Position numbers and translations under genes: made by a program. This document shows, piece after piece, positions 41,453 through 50,139 of a DNA stretch of 52,020 nucleotides (positions are counted from its first letter, which is position 1; every line of letters begins with the position of its first letter). Origin of the DNA: Cyclobacteriaceae bacterium (GTDB lineage: Bacteria > Bacteroidota > Bacteroidia > Cytophagales > Cyclobacteriaceae). Below the pieces are notes generated by a model. That model searched no databases and was not told the origin of the DNA. It was given only the letters and a program-made list of their open reading frames with translations. The DNA is taken from positions 1 to 52,020 of the forward strand of contig PXCO01000180.1 of NCBI GenBank assembly GCA_003565295.1, written 5' to 3'.

Positions 41453-42904
41453 ATGAGAATCATTATGAGCAACTTTAATCCAATCCGGTATGTAGGTGCG
41501 TTGGCCCTACTTGGCTTAGCAGCCTGTAACACTAGCCAAAGGGCCATGCAGGGTGAAACTGACAACCTGTATTTCATGGCCTCTGATGCTAGAGTAGCCA
41601 CTGAATTCGCCGTTAGAAACAATAACCCCGATAATTTCAGGGATATTGAGGAATTGAGGTCCGTGGATGCAGATCAGGATAATTTTTCTGCCAGAAACGT
41701 AAACCCTGACTATATCGCAAGATACCAGCGTTCTCAGCAACCGGCGGAAGAAGGCTCAGTATATTTTGACGATAGTCAAGCCCAAGATGGCGATCTGCCA
41801 CAAGGAAATATAGACGCATACGATAATTTTAGAGGCTCAGGCAACAATGGCCGAGGCGTGACCAATAATTTCTTCATGAACCCTATGATGGGCATGGGAA
41901 TGGGCTGGGGCATGCCAATGATGGGCATGGGCATGTGGGACCCTTTCTGGGGTCCAGGCATGGGCATGTGGGGTCCAGGTATGGGCTGGGGCATGCGGCC
42001 AGGCTTTAACATGAGTATTGGCATGGGTATGGGCTGGGGCGGAGGCTTCGGAAACCCCTGGATGATGCGGATGCGGCCAGGTTTTGGCATGGGCATGGGT
42101 TTTGGAAATCCATGGATGATGCGACCAGGCTTTGGTATGATGGGCATGGGCATGGGCATGTGGGATCCCTTCTGGGGACCTGGCATGGGCATGTGGGGTC
42201 CAGGTATGGGTATGTGGGGTAGAGGTTTCTACAACCCAGTGATAATTGTACCTGGAGGAGAAATGGGCAGAAGGCAAATGGTAGCCGCACAAAGGCCTAC
42301 CAGAGGATCTTCCCTTGCAGGGGCTACGACCGCACCTAGAAGCAGAGGTGAAGCTGTAAGGTCTGGATCCACAAGGGCTGATGCCAGAAGGCAAGCAGTT
42401 GCTTCCAGTCCTAATGCCAGACAAAGAGCTGTACAAAATACAAGAAATTCTTTTGCCAGATCTCAAAATGACCTGAGCAGCAGCCCAAGGGCATCAGCCT
42501 CTCCGGCAAGAAGAAATATTAATTCTCCTGCCGCGGGCAGATCAGGATCTCCGGCTACAAGAAGTGCATATGCCGCACCCAGTACTACCAGGTCGTCTGC
42601 AGCCAGGGCAGCAACGCCCAGCACCTATAATACAAGGAACAGGGCAGGTCAAACACAAAGATCAAGGTACGCTGCTCCAAGTAGCAGAAGTTCATCCCCA
42701 TCCTATAACAGGGGAGGGGCTACCAGGAGTACTTCTCCATCCATGAACAGAAGAAGTACTGCACCAAGTTATCAACAAAGAACTGCTCCAAGCAGAAGCA
42801 ATTATTCGAGTCCTTCCAGATCCTTTAGTGCCCCGAGCCGGGGATATAGTGGAGGAGGAGCCTCGAGAGGAGCTAGCGTAGGCGGAGGAAGAAGAGGGAA
42901 TTAA
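41453..42904 (+). CDS. Met/Gly/Trp-rich lipoprotein with Ser/Arg-rich tail
   Basis: I do not recognise this 483-residue protein. It has a lipoprotein signal ([11 protein letters not shown] with lipobox LAAC, Cys25). Residues 26-141 are polar and acidic ([20 protein letters not shown]). Residues about 142-260 hold roughly 33 methionines in about 117 positions with Gly and Trp, in units like [20 protein letters not shown] that occur twice, 75 residues apart. Then [11 protein letters not shown] and a 210-residue tail nearly all Ser, Arg, Ala, Thr, Pro, Asn. Met-rich, Cys-free segments can bind copper(I) or silver; the basic tail would bind polyanions. An 8-base dyad at 41424-41445 lies right before the start. 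Anchored to a membrane. Confidence 0.75.
   Translation: MRIIMSNFNPIRYVGALALLGLAACNTSQRAMQGETDNLYFMASDARVATEFAVRNNNPDNFRDIEELRSVDADQDNFSARNVNPDYIARYQRSQQPAEEGSVYFDDSQAQDGDLPQGNIDAYDNFRGSGNNGRGVTNNFFMNPMMGMGMGWGMPMMGMGMWDPFWGPGMGMWGPGMGWGMRPGFNMSIGMGMGWGGGFGNPWMMRMRPGFGMGMGFGNPWMMRPGFGMMGMGMGMWDPFWGPGMGMWGPGMGMWGRGFYNPVIIVPGGEMGRRQMVAAQRPTRGSSLAGATTAPRSRGEAVRSGSTRADARRQAVASSPNARQRAVQNTRNSFARSQNDLSSSPRASASPARRNINSPAAGRSGSPATRSAYAAPSTTRSSAARAATPSTYNTRNRAGQTQRSRYAAPSSRSSSPSYNRGGATRSTSPSMNRRSTAPSYQQRTAPSRSNYSSPSRSFSAPSRGYSGGGASRGASVGGGRRGN
41921..42211 (+). repeat. Direct repeat within the Met-rich coding segment
   Basis: A 66-base unit at 41921-41986 recurs with few changes at 42146-42211, an offset of 225 bases (75 codons, in frame). 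Shorter ATGGGC units fill the space between. The repeats argue for growth by slippage or duplication. Confidence 0.75.
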
Positions 42905-42920
42905 TTCCCTCTTTTTTTTT
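42892..42920 (+). terminator. Terminator at the end of the lipoprotein gene
   Basis: A perfect 22-base palindrome (42892-42913, core GAGGGAATTAATTCCCTC) contains the stop codon and is followed by a T-run to 42920. Confidence 0.85.
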
Positions 42921-43011
42921 CCATCATACTTTTAATAAAACCCTCTTTAAAGAGTTAGTATTTTTACAGGCATAATTATTGTCCCTAAAAAAGTTAGGAA
43001 AAATCAAATCT

Positions 43012-44484
43012 ATGAAAGCATTAAAATCCATTTATGGCATATTGGCCTTGATGTTATTTTATACACCTTATTCTTTGGCTCAATCCGGTTATGTGGAAGA
43101 CGCGTTGAGGTTCAGCCAGTTTAATGCCACTGGAACGGCAAGGATCTCAGGCATAGGAGGAGTTCAGCATTCCCTGGGAGGAGATCTAACGAATATTCAC
43201 GGTAACCCCGCCGGTTTGGGGTTTTTTCAGCGTTCTGAGGTGAATTTTACTGCCGCATATACTGATTGGAATGCAGATACAAGGTTCCTCTCTCAAACAA
43301 GGGGGAATAATGCCACCAATTTCGCAATCCCCAATTTAGGAGTGGTAATTGCTAACACCAAAGGCCCTTTGGAAGTGGGTGATTGGAGGGGAGGTTCTTT
43401 TGGGATAAGTCTAAACAGGCAATCCACCTTTAACTCTAACTTCAGTTATTTCAGTGACCAATTAGATCAAGGTTCCATTTTGGATCATTATGTGGATTTA
43501 TACAACGATAGAGGGGTTCCAGGGGGTGTAGATGGCCTGTTCTTTGAAGCTTTCCTGATCAATCCCCAGCAAGGAGGGGGCTATGATTACTCCCCAAATG
43601 CAACGGATCGCCTTGAAAAATCTGAGGGGGTAGAAAGGCAAGGTAACTTAACCCACATATCGTTTGCATACGGTGCAAATTATAAAAACAAATTTTTTCT
43701 TGGTGCCTCTCTGGGCATCATGACCTTGAATTACAGAAGCATCAACACTTATAATGAAACCTTCCTTAACGACCAAAACCAAGAAACCCTTTTCAGCTCC
43801 TTACAAGAAGATTTGTTCATGGATGGCACTGGGGTGAATGTGGGGGTTGGTGCCATTTACAAACCGGTAGATAACCTTAATATAGGATTGTCCTTTCACT
43901 CCCCTACCTGGAGCAGAATCAATGAAGAATACTTTGCTGACATCTTCGCAAATTTCTCGCCCCCTTATAATGACCCAGAATTCGGTTCCATTGCTGAGTC
44001 TGATGCCGAAACTGACATTTTTATCAGCAGTTTCAATTTGAGGACCCCCTTGAGGTTAGGTACTGGCCTGACTTACTTTTTTGGCAAGCAAGGGTTTCTT
44101 TCCGCAGACATCGATTACGTAGATTACAGCTCGGCCAATATCCGCTCAAATGTATTCAACACCGGGGAAGAAAATATGGAAATCAACCAACTCTTTGGAC
44201 AAACCATAAACTATAGAGTCGGGGGTGAATTTAGAATAAACACATTGAGGATAAGAGCAGGATATGCCTATTATGGAGACCCTTTTGCGAACCCTGGGGA
44301 TCAAAACAGGGCAATTAATCAATTTACAGGTGGCTTGGGTGTGAAACTCCAAAGTTTCAGCATAGACTTTGGACTTGTTCACAATTCCTTTAATTCCTAT
44401 TATTCTTCTTACCCAGGATCTCCAATAGCGGTTACGGACAATCAAAGGATAACCGGTATGCTCTCCTTAGGGTTTAACTTTTAG
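43012..44484 (+). CDS. OmpP1/FadL-type outer membrane transporter
   Basis: A 490-residue protein with a signal peptide (KSIYGILALMLFYTPYSLAQ) and a beta-barrel body. The start SGYVEDALRFSQFNATGTAR then GIGGVQHSLGGDLTNIHGNP matches the FadL hatch region; many alternating aromatic strands follow, and it ends with aromatic LSLGFNF, the outer membrane barrel mark. The family moves hydrophobic compounds such as fatty acids. ATG 43012 is chosen for the signal peptide; a TTG at 42979 is weaker. It follows the Met-rich lipoprotein by 107 bases after a terminator. Its last 18 bases overlap the end of aroK on the other strand. Confidence 0.88.
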   Translation: MKALKSIYGILALMLFYTPYSLAQSGYVEDALRFSQFNATGTARISGIGGVQHSLGGDLTNIHGNPAGLGFFQRSEVNFTAAYTDWNADTRFLSQTRGNNATNFAIPNLGVVIANTKGPLEVGDWRGGSFGISLNRQSTFNSNFSYFSDQLDQGSILDHYVDLYNDRGVPGGVDGLFFEAFLINPQQGGGYDYSPNATDRLEKSEGVERQGNLTHISFAYGANYKNKFFLGASLGIMTLNYRSINTYNETFLNDQNQETLFSSLQEDLFMDGTGVNVGVGAIYKPVDNLNIGLSFHSPTWSRINEEYFADIFANFSPPYNDPEFGSIAESDAETDIFISSFNLRTPLRLGTGLTYFFGKQGFLSADIDYVDYSSANIRSNVFNTGEENMEINQLFGQTINYRVGGEFRINTLRIRAGYAYYGDPFANPGDQNRAINQFTGGLGVKLQSFSIDFGLVHNSFNSYYSSYPGSPIAVTDNQRITGMLSLGFNF

Positions 44485-45003
44485 GTGAGCCATCCATTCA
44501 GACACCAATAGCTCAGTGGAAATGTCTTCTCCGCTGAGCTTTATTTTTGCTTTTTCGTAATACGGGCTTCGCTCCTCATACATACTTTTGAGTTTAAGAA
44601 TAATCTCACTAGTATCCAAGCCATAGAACAAGGGTCTCTTTTCCACCTGTGTGCCGGTAAGCCTATTTAAAATCACATTGAGTGGCACATCCAGAAACAC
44701 GGAAACCGAATACCTGTTGATCAGTTGCATGTTATGGTTAAAGCATGGGGCACCTCCGCCGGTGGCCAAAATAAACCCCTTATCCTGTTTAAGCATTTGC
44801 CCCAACACCTGGGATTCTAGCCTGCGAAAATAACCCTCCCCCTTTTCTTCGAAAATAGAAGTGATCCTTGCTCCCGCCGCCTTTTCAATGCACTCGTCTA
44901 GATCATAAAAGTCAAGATTGAATTGCAGGGCTGCATCCCTGCCCAAGGTGGACTTGCCACTACCCGGCATTCCCACCAATACGATTTTGCTATCTGGGTT
45001 CAT
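44467..45003 (-). CDS. aroK: Shikimate kinase
   Basis: A 178-residue kinase with Walker A VGMPGSGKSTLGRDAA (GMPGSGKST at 11-19), the shikimate-binding DLDECIEKAAG (with D34-type Asp) and EGYFRRLESQVL, ILATGGGAPCF and the lid TGTQVEKRPL. It phosphorylates shikimate on the way to chorismate. It overlaps the upstream BT_3928-type gene by four bases (ATGA) and its own stop overlaps the FadL-type gene by 18 bases. Confidence 0.94.
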   Translation of the reverse strand: MNPDSKIVLVGMPGSGKSTLGRDAALQFNLDFYDLDECIEKAAGARITSIFEEKGEGYFRRLESQVLGQMLKQDKGFILATGGGAPCFNHNMQLINRYSVSVFLDVPLNVILNRLTGTQVEKRPLFYGLDTSEIILKLKSMYEERSPYYEKAKIKLSGEDISTELLVSEWMAHLKVKP

Positions 45004-46097
45004 CGTCTCAGTTCACTTATTACGGTTTTGATATCAGGGGTATTATTGTGGTGATATTTCTTTTTTACAGTTCCATCCCGTAATAGCATAATGCCAGGAT
45101 TAGAGCGGATGATGGTCTTAACCACGGTGGCATCGGCGAGGTAATAATCTATATCCCACCTCATCTCCCCTAATAGATTCTTGATACTTTCTTCCGAAGA
45201 TGCGCCTACAAACCTGACAGCTATCCCCTCTGCCGAGGCCCCTTGTATCAATGCGGATATATCTTCAAGGTTCCCGGTAGCCATCTTATCTAAATTACTG
45301 GTCAACACAAGGATCACTTCCCCCTGCAATACTTGATCCGTAAAATCACCCTGTTCGTTCCATAAGGCGAAATCAGAAATTTTAGGGAGCGCCTCTGGAT
45401 TAGTGATATTCATCTCCACAAACTCATATTCGTCACCAGAGGGGTACTGGTCAAAAGTAAATACTTCATCACCTTTTTTCATGACATAGGCATATTCCAA
45501 CGGCGCGGATGGTTCCATAGCCTCTCTGATGTTCACTCCTTCCTTAAATGCCCTGAAATCGATAAATGGCAAATTCCTAATGGCCGTAATGGATAACACA
45601 AACCCTACCACAAGGGCACTAATAACCGTCCATTTTCGCCATCCTCCAATGTGGGCTTCTAGTTTATTCCTGAACAGGAATAATATGCCTGTTAAGACCA
45701 AGAGAAAAATGTCCTTGTAAAAGGATTCCCAGGGGGTCAGTTTAATGGCATCTCCAAAACATCCGCAGTCGGTCACCTTATCAAAGTAAGCGGAGTAAAA
45801 GGTAAGAAAAGTGAAAAAGAGGATCATCGCCAGCAGAAACCTTATGGCCCACTTTAGCCTCCAACCCACGATCACCATTACCCCCAAAGCCAATTCCGCC
45901 ACCACCAGAAAAACCGCAAGGGCCAGGGAAAATGGTTTGAAGTAAGTGAAAAAGCCGGCAAGGTCAGTGGAAAATACATCGAAATACTCCTCTAGCTTTA
46001 TGGCAGTCCCCACCGGATCATTGATTTTAATCAGGCCTGAAAAGATAAACAAGGCCCCAACAAGTATCCTGGCGGTCCAGGTCAATAGGTTAATCAT
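45000..46097 (-). CDS. BT_3928-type DoxX-like membrane protein
   Basis: A 365-residue protein with a DoxX/MauE-like four-helix region (about 1-145): TWTARILVGALFIFSGLIKI with GLIKINDPVG, then AVFLVVAELALGVMVIVG, a third helix and DKVTDCGCFGDAIKLTPWES, whose DCGCFGD is the signature. A fifth helix near 155-175 and a C-terminal domain of about 190 residues with a thioredoxin-like outline (VILVLTSNLDKMATGNLEDI, NPGIMLLRDGTVKKKYHHNN) follow, without a CxxC pair. Function unknown; redox or oxidative stress related by family resemblance. It overlaps the upstream DUF1599 gene by eight bases and aroK by four. Confidence 0.82.
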   Translation of the reverse strand: MINLLTWTARILVGALFIFSGLIKINDPVGTAIKLEEYFDVFSTDLAGFFTYFKPFSLALAVFLVVAELALGVMVIVGWRLKWAIRFLLAMILFFTFLTFYSAYFDKVTDCGCFGDAIKLTPWESFYKDIFLLVLTGILFLFRNKLEAHIGGWRKWTVISALVVGFVLSITAIRNLPFIDFRAFKEGVNIREAMEPSAPLEYAYVMKKGDEVFTFDQYPSGDEYEFVEMNITNPEALPKISDFALWNEQGDFTDQVLQGEVILVLTSNLDKMATGNLEDISALIQGASAEGIAVRFVGASSEESIKNLLGEMRWDIDYYLADATVVKTIIRSNPGIMLLRDGTVKKKYHHNNTPDIKTVISELRR

Positions 46098-46641
46098 TTA
46101 ATTCGCTCTTTAATTTTATGAGACAAAACACAGCGTAGTTGAGAATGTCCTGGTAATTGGCCAAAACCCCTTCTGACACTAAGGTTTTTCCCCTGTTGTC
46201 CTCGATTTGCTTTACCCTGTGCAACTTCATAAGGATAATGTCTGTAATGGAAGACACCCTCATTTGCCTCCACGCCTCCCCATAGTCATGGTTTTTGTTT
46301 TCAAGCAGTTGTGCTGTTTCGTTCACCCAATGGTCATAGTGTGGTTCCAGTTCCTCAAAACTGATTTCCATAGGATCTTTATCGGTGAGTCTTGATTGCA
46401 TTAAGGCTATGATACAATAATTAATTATCCCAATGAACTCTCCTTGAATGGAATCTTCCACCTTTTGGTTCCCCTTCTCCTGAATGGACCTGATCCTTTG
46501 CGCCTTGATCATGATCTGATCGGTAATGGAAGGCAAACGAAGCACCCGCCAGGCAGTTCCATAGTCTTTTGTTTTATTCTCAAAAAGTTGTTTACAAAGG
46601 GAAATAACTTCTCTATATTCGCTTGAGGTTTTGTTCTCCAC
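46090..46641 (-). CDS. DUF1599 domain protein
   Basis: A 183-residue soluble protein with two copies of the DUF1599 unit: KTKDYGTAWRVLRLPSITDQ (about 23-42) and KNHDYGEAWRQMRVSSITDI (about 115-134), each with the KxxDYGxAWR-N-R motif and a following helix. The domain is related to a nucleotide-modification-associated family. It starts the three-gene operon with the BT_3928-type gene and aroK, and its start lies only 16 bases from the start of folP on the other strand. Confidence 0.85.
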   Translation of the reverse strand: MENKTSSEYREVISLCKQLFENKTKDYGTAWRVLRLPSITDQIMIKAQRIRSIQEKGNQKVEDSIQGEFIGIINYCIIALMQSRLTDKDPMEISFEELEPHYDHWVNETAQLLENKNHDYGEAWRQMRVSSITDIILMKLHRVKQIEDNRGKTLVSEGVLANYQDILNYAVFCLIKLKSELND

Positions 46642-46657
46642 GTTTTAAGCGGGTTTA

Positions 46658-47542
46658 ATGGCAGTACATCTATATCACAATCACAGGTTCGAAGATACTT
46701 TATTTCCGGTAAAAAAAACACTACAATCCAAAGGAAACCTATATGTGATAGAAGAGCCATGGGTGATGGGAATATTAAATATCACCCCGGATTCCTTTTA
46801 TAAAAAAAGCAGAATACCCCTAAAAAATAGTGCAATTATTAAAAAAGCTGGGGAAATGTTGGGAAATGGGGCGAAAATTTTAGATATTGGGGGATATAGT
46901 ACAAGGCCGGGAGCAACTCCCCTTTCCATACAAGAAGAACTTAACAGGGTAATCCCCGTTATTACTAGTATTAGGGAGGCTTTTCCAAATGCATTATTGT
47001 CCGTTGATACTTTTAGGCATCAAGTGGCGGAGAAGGCCATAGAGTCGGGAGCGGATATCATTAATGATATCTCCGGCGGACAGCTGGATCCTGAGATGGT
47101 GAAGAAAGTGGGAAACATGGGCGTACCCTATATCTGTATGCACATGAAGGGTAACCCTCAAAACATGCAACGCCTTACCCATTACGAGGAGCTGGAGAAA
47201 GAAATACTTGGTTTCTTTTCCAACAAATTGAAGGTGTGTAGAGAAGCTGGCATAAAAGATGTTATAGTGGATTTAGGGTTTGGTTTTGCCAAGACAATGG
47301 ATCAAAATTATCAGTTGTTGAAGCAACTACCCCTTTTTTCTCAGCTTGGTCTGCCTATACTGGTGGGAGTTTCTAGAAAGTCCATGATCTATAAACTTTT
47401 GGGCACCGGAGCGGAAGAAGCACTCAATGGGACCACTGCCGCCCATGTAATAGCCCTTGTTCAGGGAGCAAGTATCCTCAGGGTACATGATGTGAAAGAA
47501 GCAATAGAAGCAATAGAAATATATAAAAAAGTTTACGCTTGA
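46658..47542 (+). CDS. folP: Dihydropteroate synthase
   Basis: A 294-residue TIM-barrel enzyme that joins p-aminobenzoate to the pterin. Motifs WVMGILNITPDSFY (about 35-48), DIGGYSTRPGATPLS (about 75-89), LSVDTFRHQVAEKAIESGAD and SGGQLDPEMVKKVGNM, with VGVSRKSMIYKLLG near the end. The first 33 residues before the motif are longer than usual and contain MAVHLYHNHRFE, so the real start may lie inside. Only 16 bases separate it from the divergent DUF1599 gene, so its promoter must overlap that gene. cdaA follows with a four-base overlap. Confidence 0.93.
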   Translation: MAVHLYHNHRFEDTLFPVKKTLQSKGNLYVIEEPWVMGILNITPDSFYKKSRIPLKNSAIIKKAGEMLGNGAKILDIGGYSTRPGATPLSIQEELNRVIPVITSIREAFPNALLSVDTFRHQVAEKAIESGADIINDISGGQLDPEMVKKVGNMGVPYICMHMKGNPQNMQRLTHYEELEKEILGFFSNKLKVCREAGIKDVIVDLGFGFAKTMDQNYQLLKQLPLFSQLGLPILVGVSRKSMIYKLLGTGAEEALNGTTAAHVIALVQGASILRVHDVKEAIEAIEIYKKVYA

Positions 47543-48405
47543 TTTTAGCATTTAGAATAGGGTTTTTAGAGGTGTCCATTGTAAATCTAATCGACATCGC
47601 ACTGGTAAGTGTACTCATTTACCAAGTGTATAAACTCATGCGTGGAAGTGTAGCCATTAAAATTTTTCTCGGTTTCCTTTCCATCTACCTGATTTATCTG
47701 GTGGTGAGTGCCGCAAGGATGGAACTGCTCACCATAATCCTGGGGCAGTTTATGGGTGTGGGTGTTTTGGCAGCCATCATTCTTTTTCAGCAGGAGATCC
47801 GCAAATTCCTACTTATCGTCGGGAAGTCATCTATTTTCTCCAATGAGAACCTTTGGCAGGAACTGCTTTTTTGGAGAAAAAAAGAGAGCAGTGCTTTCAA
47901 CGTGACCCCTATCATAGAAGCCTGCAAGTCCTTGTCCGGTAGTTCCACAGGAGCACTGATCGTTTTGTCCAGTAGTTCAGAACTAAAGTTCTATGCCGAA
48001 AGCGGCGATGTAATTGACGCAGTGGTATCAAAAAGATTATTAATTTCTGTTTTCAACAAGTACAGCCCCCTTCACGATGGTGGTGTGATTATTTATAATG
48101 GTAGGGTTAAGGCTGCAAGGTGTATTCTTCCAGTAACGGAAAGAGACGTGCCCGCACAGTTTGGACTAAGACACAGGGCAGCCATAGGGATGTCTGAAGC
48201 CACAGACACTTTGGTGTTAATTGTTTCCGAAGAAACCGGGCAGGTGTCCCTTGCGAAGAGCGGCAAAATCCTCCATAATCTGTCTTTTCAGGAATTGCGT
48301 GAAATGGTCAACGATTATCTCACCGGGGAAAATATTGAGGACAGGTTTGTAGATGTGGAAAATTTCGACAAGCCTAAGCCTAAAAAGAAAATCACAGAAG
48401 TATAG
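47539..48405 (+). CDS. cdaA: Diadenylate cyclase CdaA
   Basis: A 288-residue cyclic di-AMP synthase. Three N-terminal helices (to about residue 90) precede the DAC domain with LHDGGVIIYNGRVKAARCIL (D180/G-G type DGG) and GLRHRAAIGMSEATDT (RHR at about 211-213), then LIVSEETGQVSLA. The start is TTG at 47539, overlapping the folP stop by four bases; the next ATG is 34 codons later, and FRIGFLEV is the usual family opening, so TTG is preferred. The membrane part fits a CdaA-type protein controlling wall and potassium homeostasis in many bacteria. No CdaR or GlmM neighbour is present. Confidence 0.93.
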   Translation: MILAFRIGFLEVSIVNLIDIALVSVLIYQVYKLMRGSVAIKIFLGFLSIYLIYLVVSAARMELLTIILGQFMGVGVLAAIILFQQEIRKFLLIVGKSSIFSNENLWQELLFWRKKESSAFNVTPIIEACKSLSGSSTGALIVLSSSSELKFYAESGDVIDAVVSKRLLISVFNKYSPLHDGGVIIYNGRVKAARCILPVTERDVPAQFGLRHRAAIGMSEATDTLVLIVSEETGQVSLAKSGKILHNLSFQELREMVNDYLTGENIEDRFVDVENFDKPKPKKKITEV

Positions 48406-48459
48406 CCCACTTTTCTTTTTGCTAGTTAAGGGCTACAAGCAGTTCTCCCCAAATTTCTT

Positions 48460-48467
48460 TACCTTTG
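48460..48467 (+). promoter_or_regulatory. -7 element for prfC
   Basis: TACCTTTG is an exact TAnnTTTG match, 27 bases before ATG 48495. It overlaps an in-frame TTG at 48465, so that start is unlikely. Confidence 0.6.
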
Positions 48468-48494
48468 CAGGCTGAAATAGTCCAGCTTAGCGAA

Positions 48495-50075
48495 ATGAAT
48501 CTTACCCAGGAAATACAAAAACGAAAAACCTTCGGCATCATCGCCCACCCAGATGCGGGAAAAACAACCCTGACCGAAAAAATGCTTCTCTTCGGAGGTG
48601 CAATTAAAACTGCTGGTGCCGTAAAATCCAATAAAATAGACACCGCTACAAAATCCGATTGGATGGAAATAGAAAAGCAGAGAGGGATCTCTGTGGCTAC
48701 ATCCGTTATGGGATTCGAATATAAAGGACAGAAGATTAACCTTTTGGATACTCCGGGTCACCAGGACTTCGCAGAAGACACCTACCGGACGCTTACTGCC
48801 GTGGACTCGGTAATCATGGTGATCGATTGCGTAAAAGGAGTGGAAACCCAGACCGAGAAACTCATGGAGGTCTGTAGGATGCGAAATACGCCTGTTATCT
48901 GCTTTATCAACAAGTTGGACAGGGAAGGCAGAGACCCCTATGACTTGCTGGATGAGGTTGAGGAAAAATTGAACATACAGGTTAGGCCCCTATCCTGGCC
49001 TATTTCCATGGGAAAATCGTTCAAAGGGGTGTATAACCTTTACGACAAGCAGCTCAATCTCTTTACACCCAGCCAAAGAAAAATCAGTGACGACCGCATC
49101 ACCATAGCCAATTTGGAGGATCCCATCTTGGAAGTGCATATCGGAAAAACCCTTGCCGATCAGCTCAGGGAGGATGTGGAATTAATAGAGGGTGTTTATC
49201 CTGAATTTGACCCTACCGACTATTTGGAGGGAAAAGTGGCCCCTGTGTTTTTTGGATCTGCGGTGAACAACTTTGGCATACAAGAAATGCTGGACACCTT
49301 TATAAAGATAGCCCCAGCGCCAAAAAGCCGACAAACCGAACAGAGAGAAGTAAAGCCTGATGAAAATCAATTCAGCGGTTTTGTGTTTAAGATTCACGCC
49401 AACATGGACCCCAAACACAGGAACCGCATTGCATTCTTACGGATTTGTTCCGGTAGGTTTGAACGTAATAAGCCCTACACCCACCCCAGGGGCACCAAAG
49501 CCCTACGGTTTTCCAACGTCACCTCATTTATGGCGCAGGACAAGGAAATAGTGGACGAGGCCTTCCCGGGAGATATCGTCGGACTTTACGACACGGGTAA
49601 TCTGAAAATCGGGGACTCCCTCACCGAAGGTGAATCCCTGCAATTTAAGGGAATCCCTAGTTTCAGCCCGGAAATCTTCAAAGAGGTGGTAAACAAGGAT
49701 GCCATGAAGACAAAGCAACTGGATAAAGGGTTACAGCAATTGATGGAGGAAGGGGTCGCCCAGCTTTTCACCTTTGAAATAGGTTCCAGAAAGGTAGTGG
49801 GAACCGTTGGTCAGTTACAATTTGAGGTTATTCAATTCCGACTTAAAAATGAATACAATGCCACTGCCGATTTTGTCCCCATGAACCTCTATAAGGCCTG
49901 CTGGATAGACAGTAAGGACAAGAAAAAGCTGGACGAATTTGTGCGGTCCAAACAACGCCATATTGCCAAGGACAAGGACGGAAAGCTGGTGTTTATGGCA
50001 GAAACCAAAGCCTGGTTACAAATGGTCCAGGATAATTTCCCGGAGATCAATTTCCATTTCACCTCTGAGTACTAA
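48495..50075 (+). CDS. prfC: Peptide chain release factor 3
   Basis: A 526-residue translational GTPase. G1 is [14 protein letters not shown] (G22-K23-T24), the switch region [17 protein letters not shown] follows, G3 is [14 protein letters not shown] and G4 [20 protein letters not shown] (NKLD). Domain 2 and the C-terminal [20 protein letters not shown] and [12 protein letters not shown] match RF3, not EF-G. It removes RF1/RF2 from the ribosome after release. ATG 48495 is the family start. It is transcribed alone behind an exact -7 element and ends before a strong hairpin. Confidence 0.95.
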   Translation: MNLTQEIQKRKTFGIIAHPDAGKTTLTEKMLLFGGAIKTAGAVKSNKIDTATKSDWMEIEKQRGISVATSVMGFEYKGQKINLLDTPGHQDFAEDTYRTLTAVDSVIMVIDCVKGVETQTEKLMEVCRMRNTPVICFINKLDREGRDPYDLLDEVEEKLNIQVRPLSWPISMGKSFKGVYNLYDKQLNLFTPSQRKISDDRITIANLEDPILEVHIGKTLADQLREDVELIEGVYPEFDPTDYLEGKVAPVFFGSAVNNFGIQEMLDTFIKIAPAPKSRQTEQREVKPDENQFSGFVFKIHANMDPKHRNRIAFLRICSGRFERNKPYTHPRGTKALRFSNVTSFMAQDKEIVDEAFPGDIVGLYDTGNLKIGDSLTEGESLQFKGIPSFSPEIFKEVVNKDAMKTKQLDKGLQQLMEEGVAQLFTFEIGSRKVVGTVGQLQFEVIQFRLKNEYNATADFVPMNLYKACWIDSKDKKKLDEFVRSKQRHIAKDKDGKLVFMAETKAWLQMVQDNFPEINFHFTSEY

Positions 50076-50080
50076 GGTCA

Positions 50081-50114
50081 AAAAAGCCCCCTGAGACATA
50101 ACTTTCAGGGGGCT
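50081..50114 (-). terminator. Terminator after gcvP and prfC (convergent)
   Basis: AGCCCCCTGA (50085-50094) pairs with TCAGGGGGCT (50105-50114). On the minus strand a T-run follows, so it serves gcvP; on the plus strand it can still stall prfC transcripts. Confidence 0.85.
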
Positions 50115-50139
50115 GGATATGCTTATAAAGAAAGGATAA

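Noticed and set aside
41880-42230. Tandem ATGGGC-like repeats as a CRISPR array or minisatellite
   Set aside because: The units are irregular, in frame with codons and without equal spacers, so they are coding repeats.
41776-42466. Long minus-strand open frames, one rich in His-Ala, opposite the Met-rich segment
   Set aside because: They are the mirror of the ATGGGC repeats; no start signal, signal peptide or codon pattern supports them, and the plus-strand lipoprotein has a clear lipobox and terminator.
48402-48435. TAGCCC/GGGCTA pair after cdaA as a terminator
   Set aside because: Six-base stem with a loop of over 20 bases and no T-run after it.
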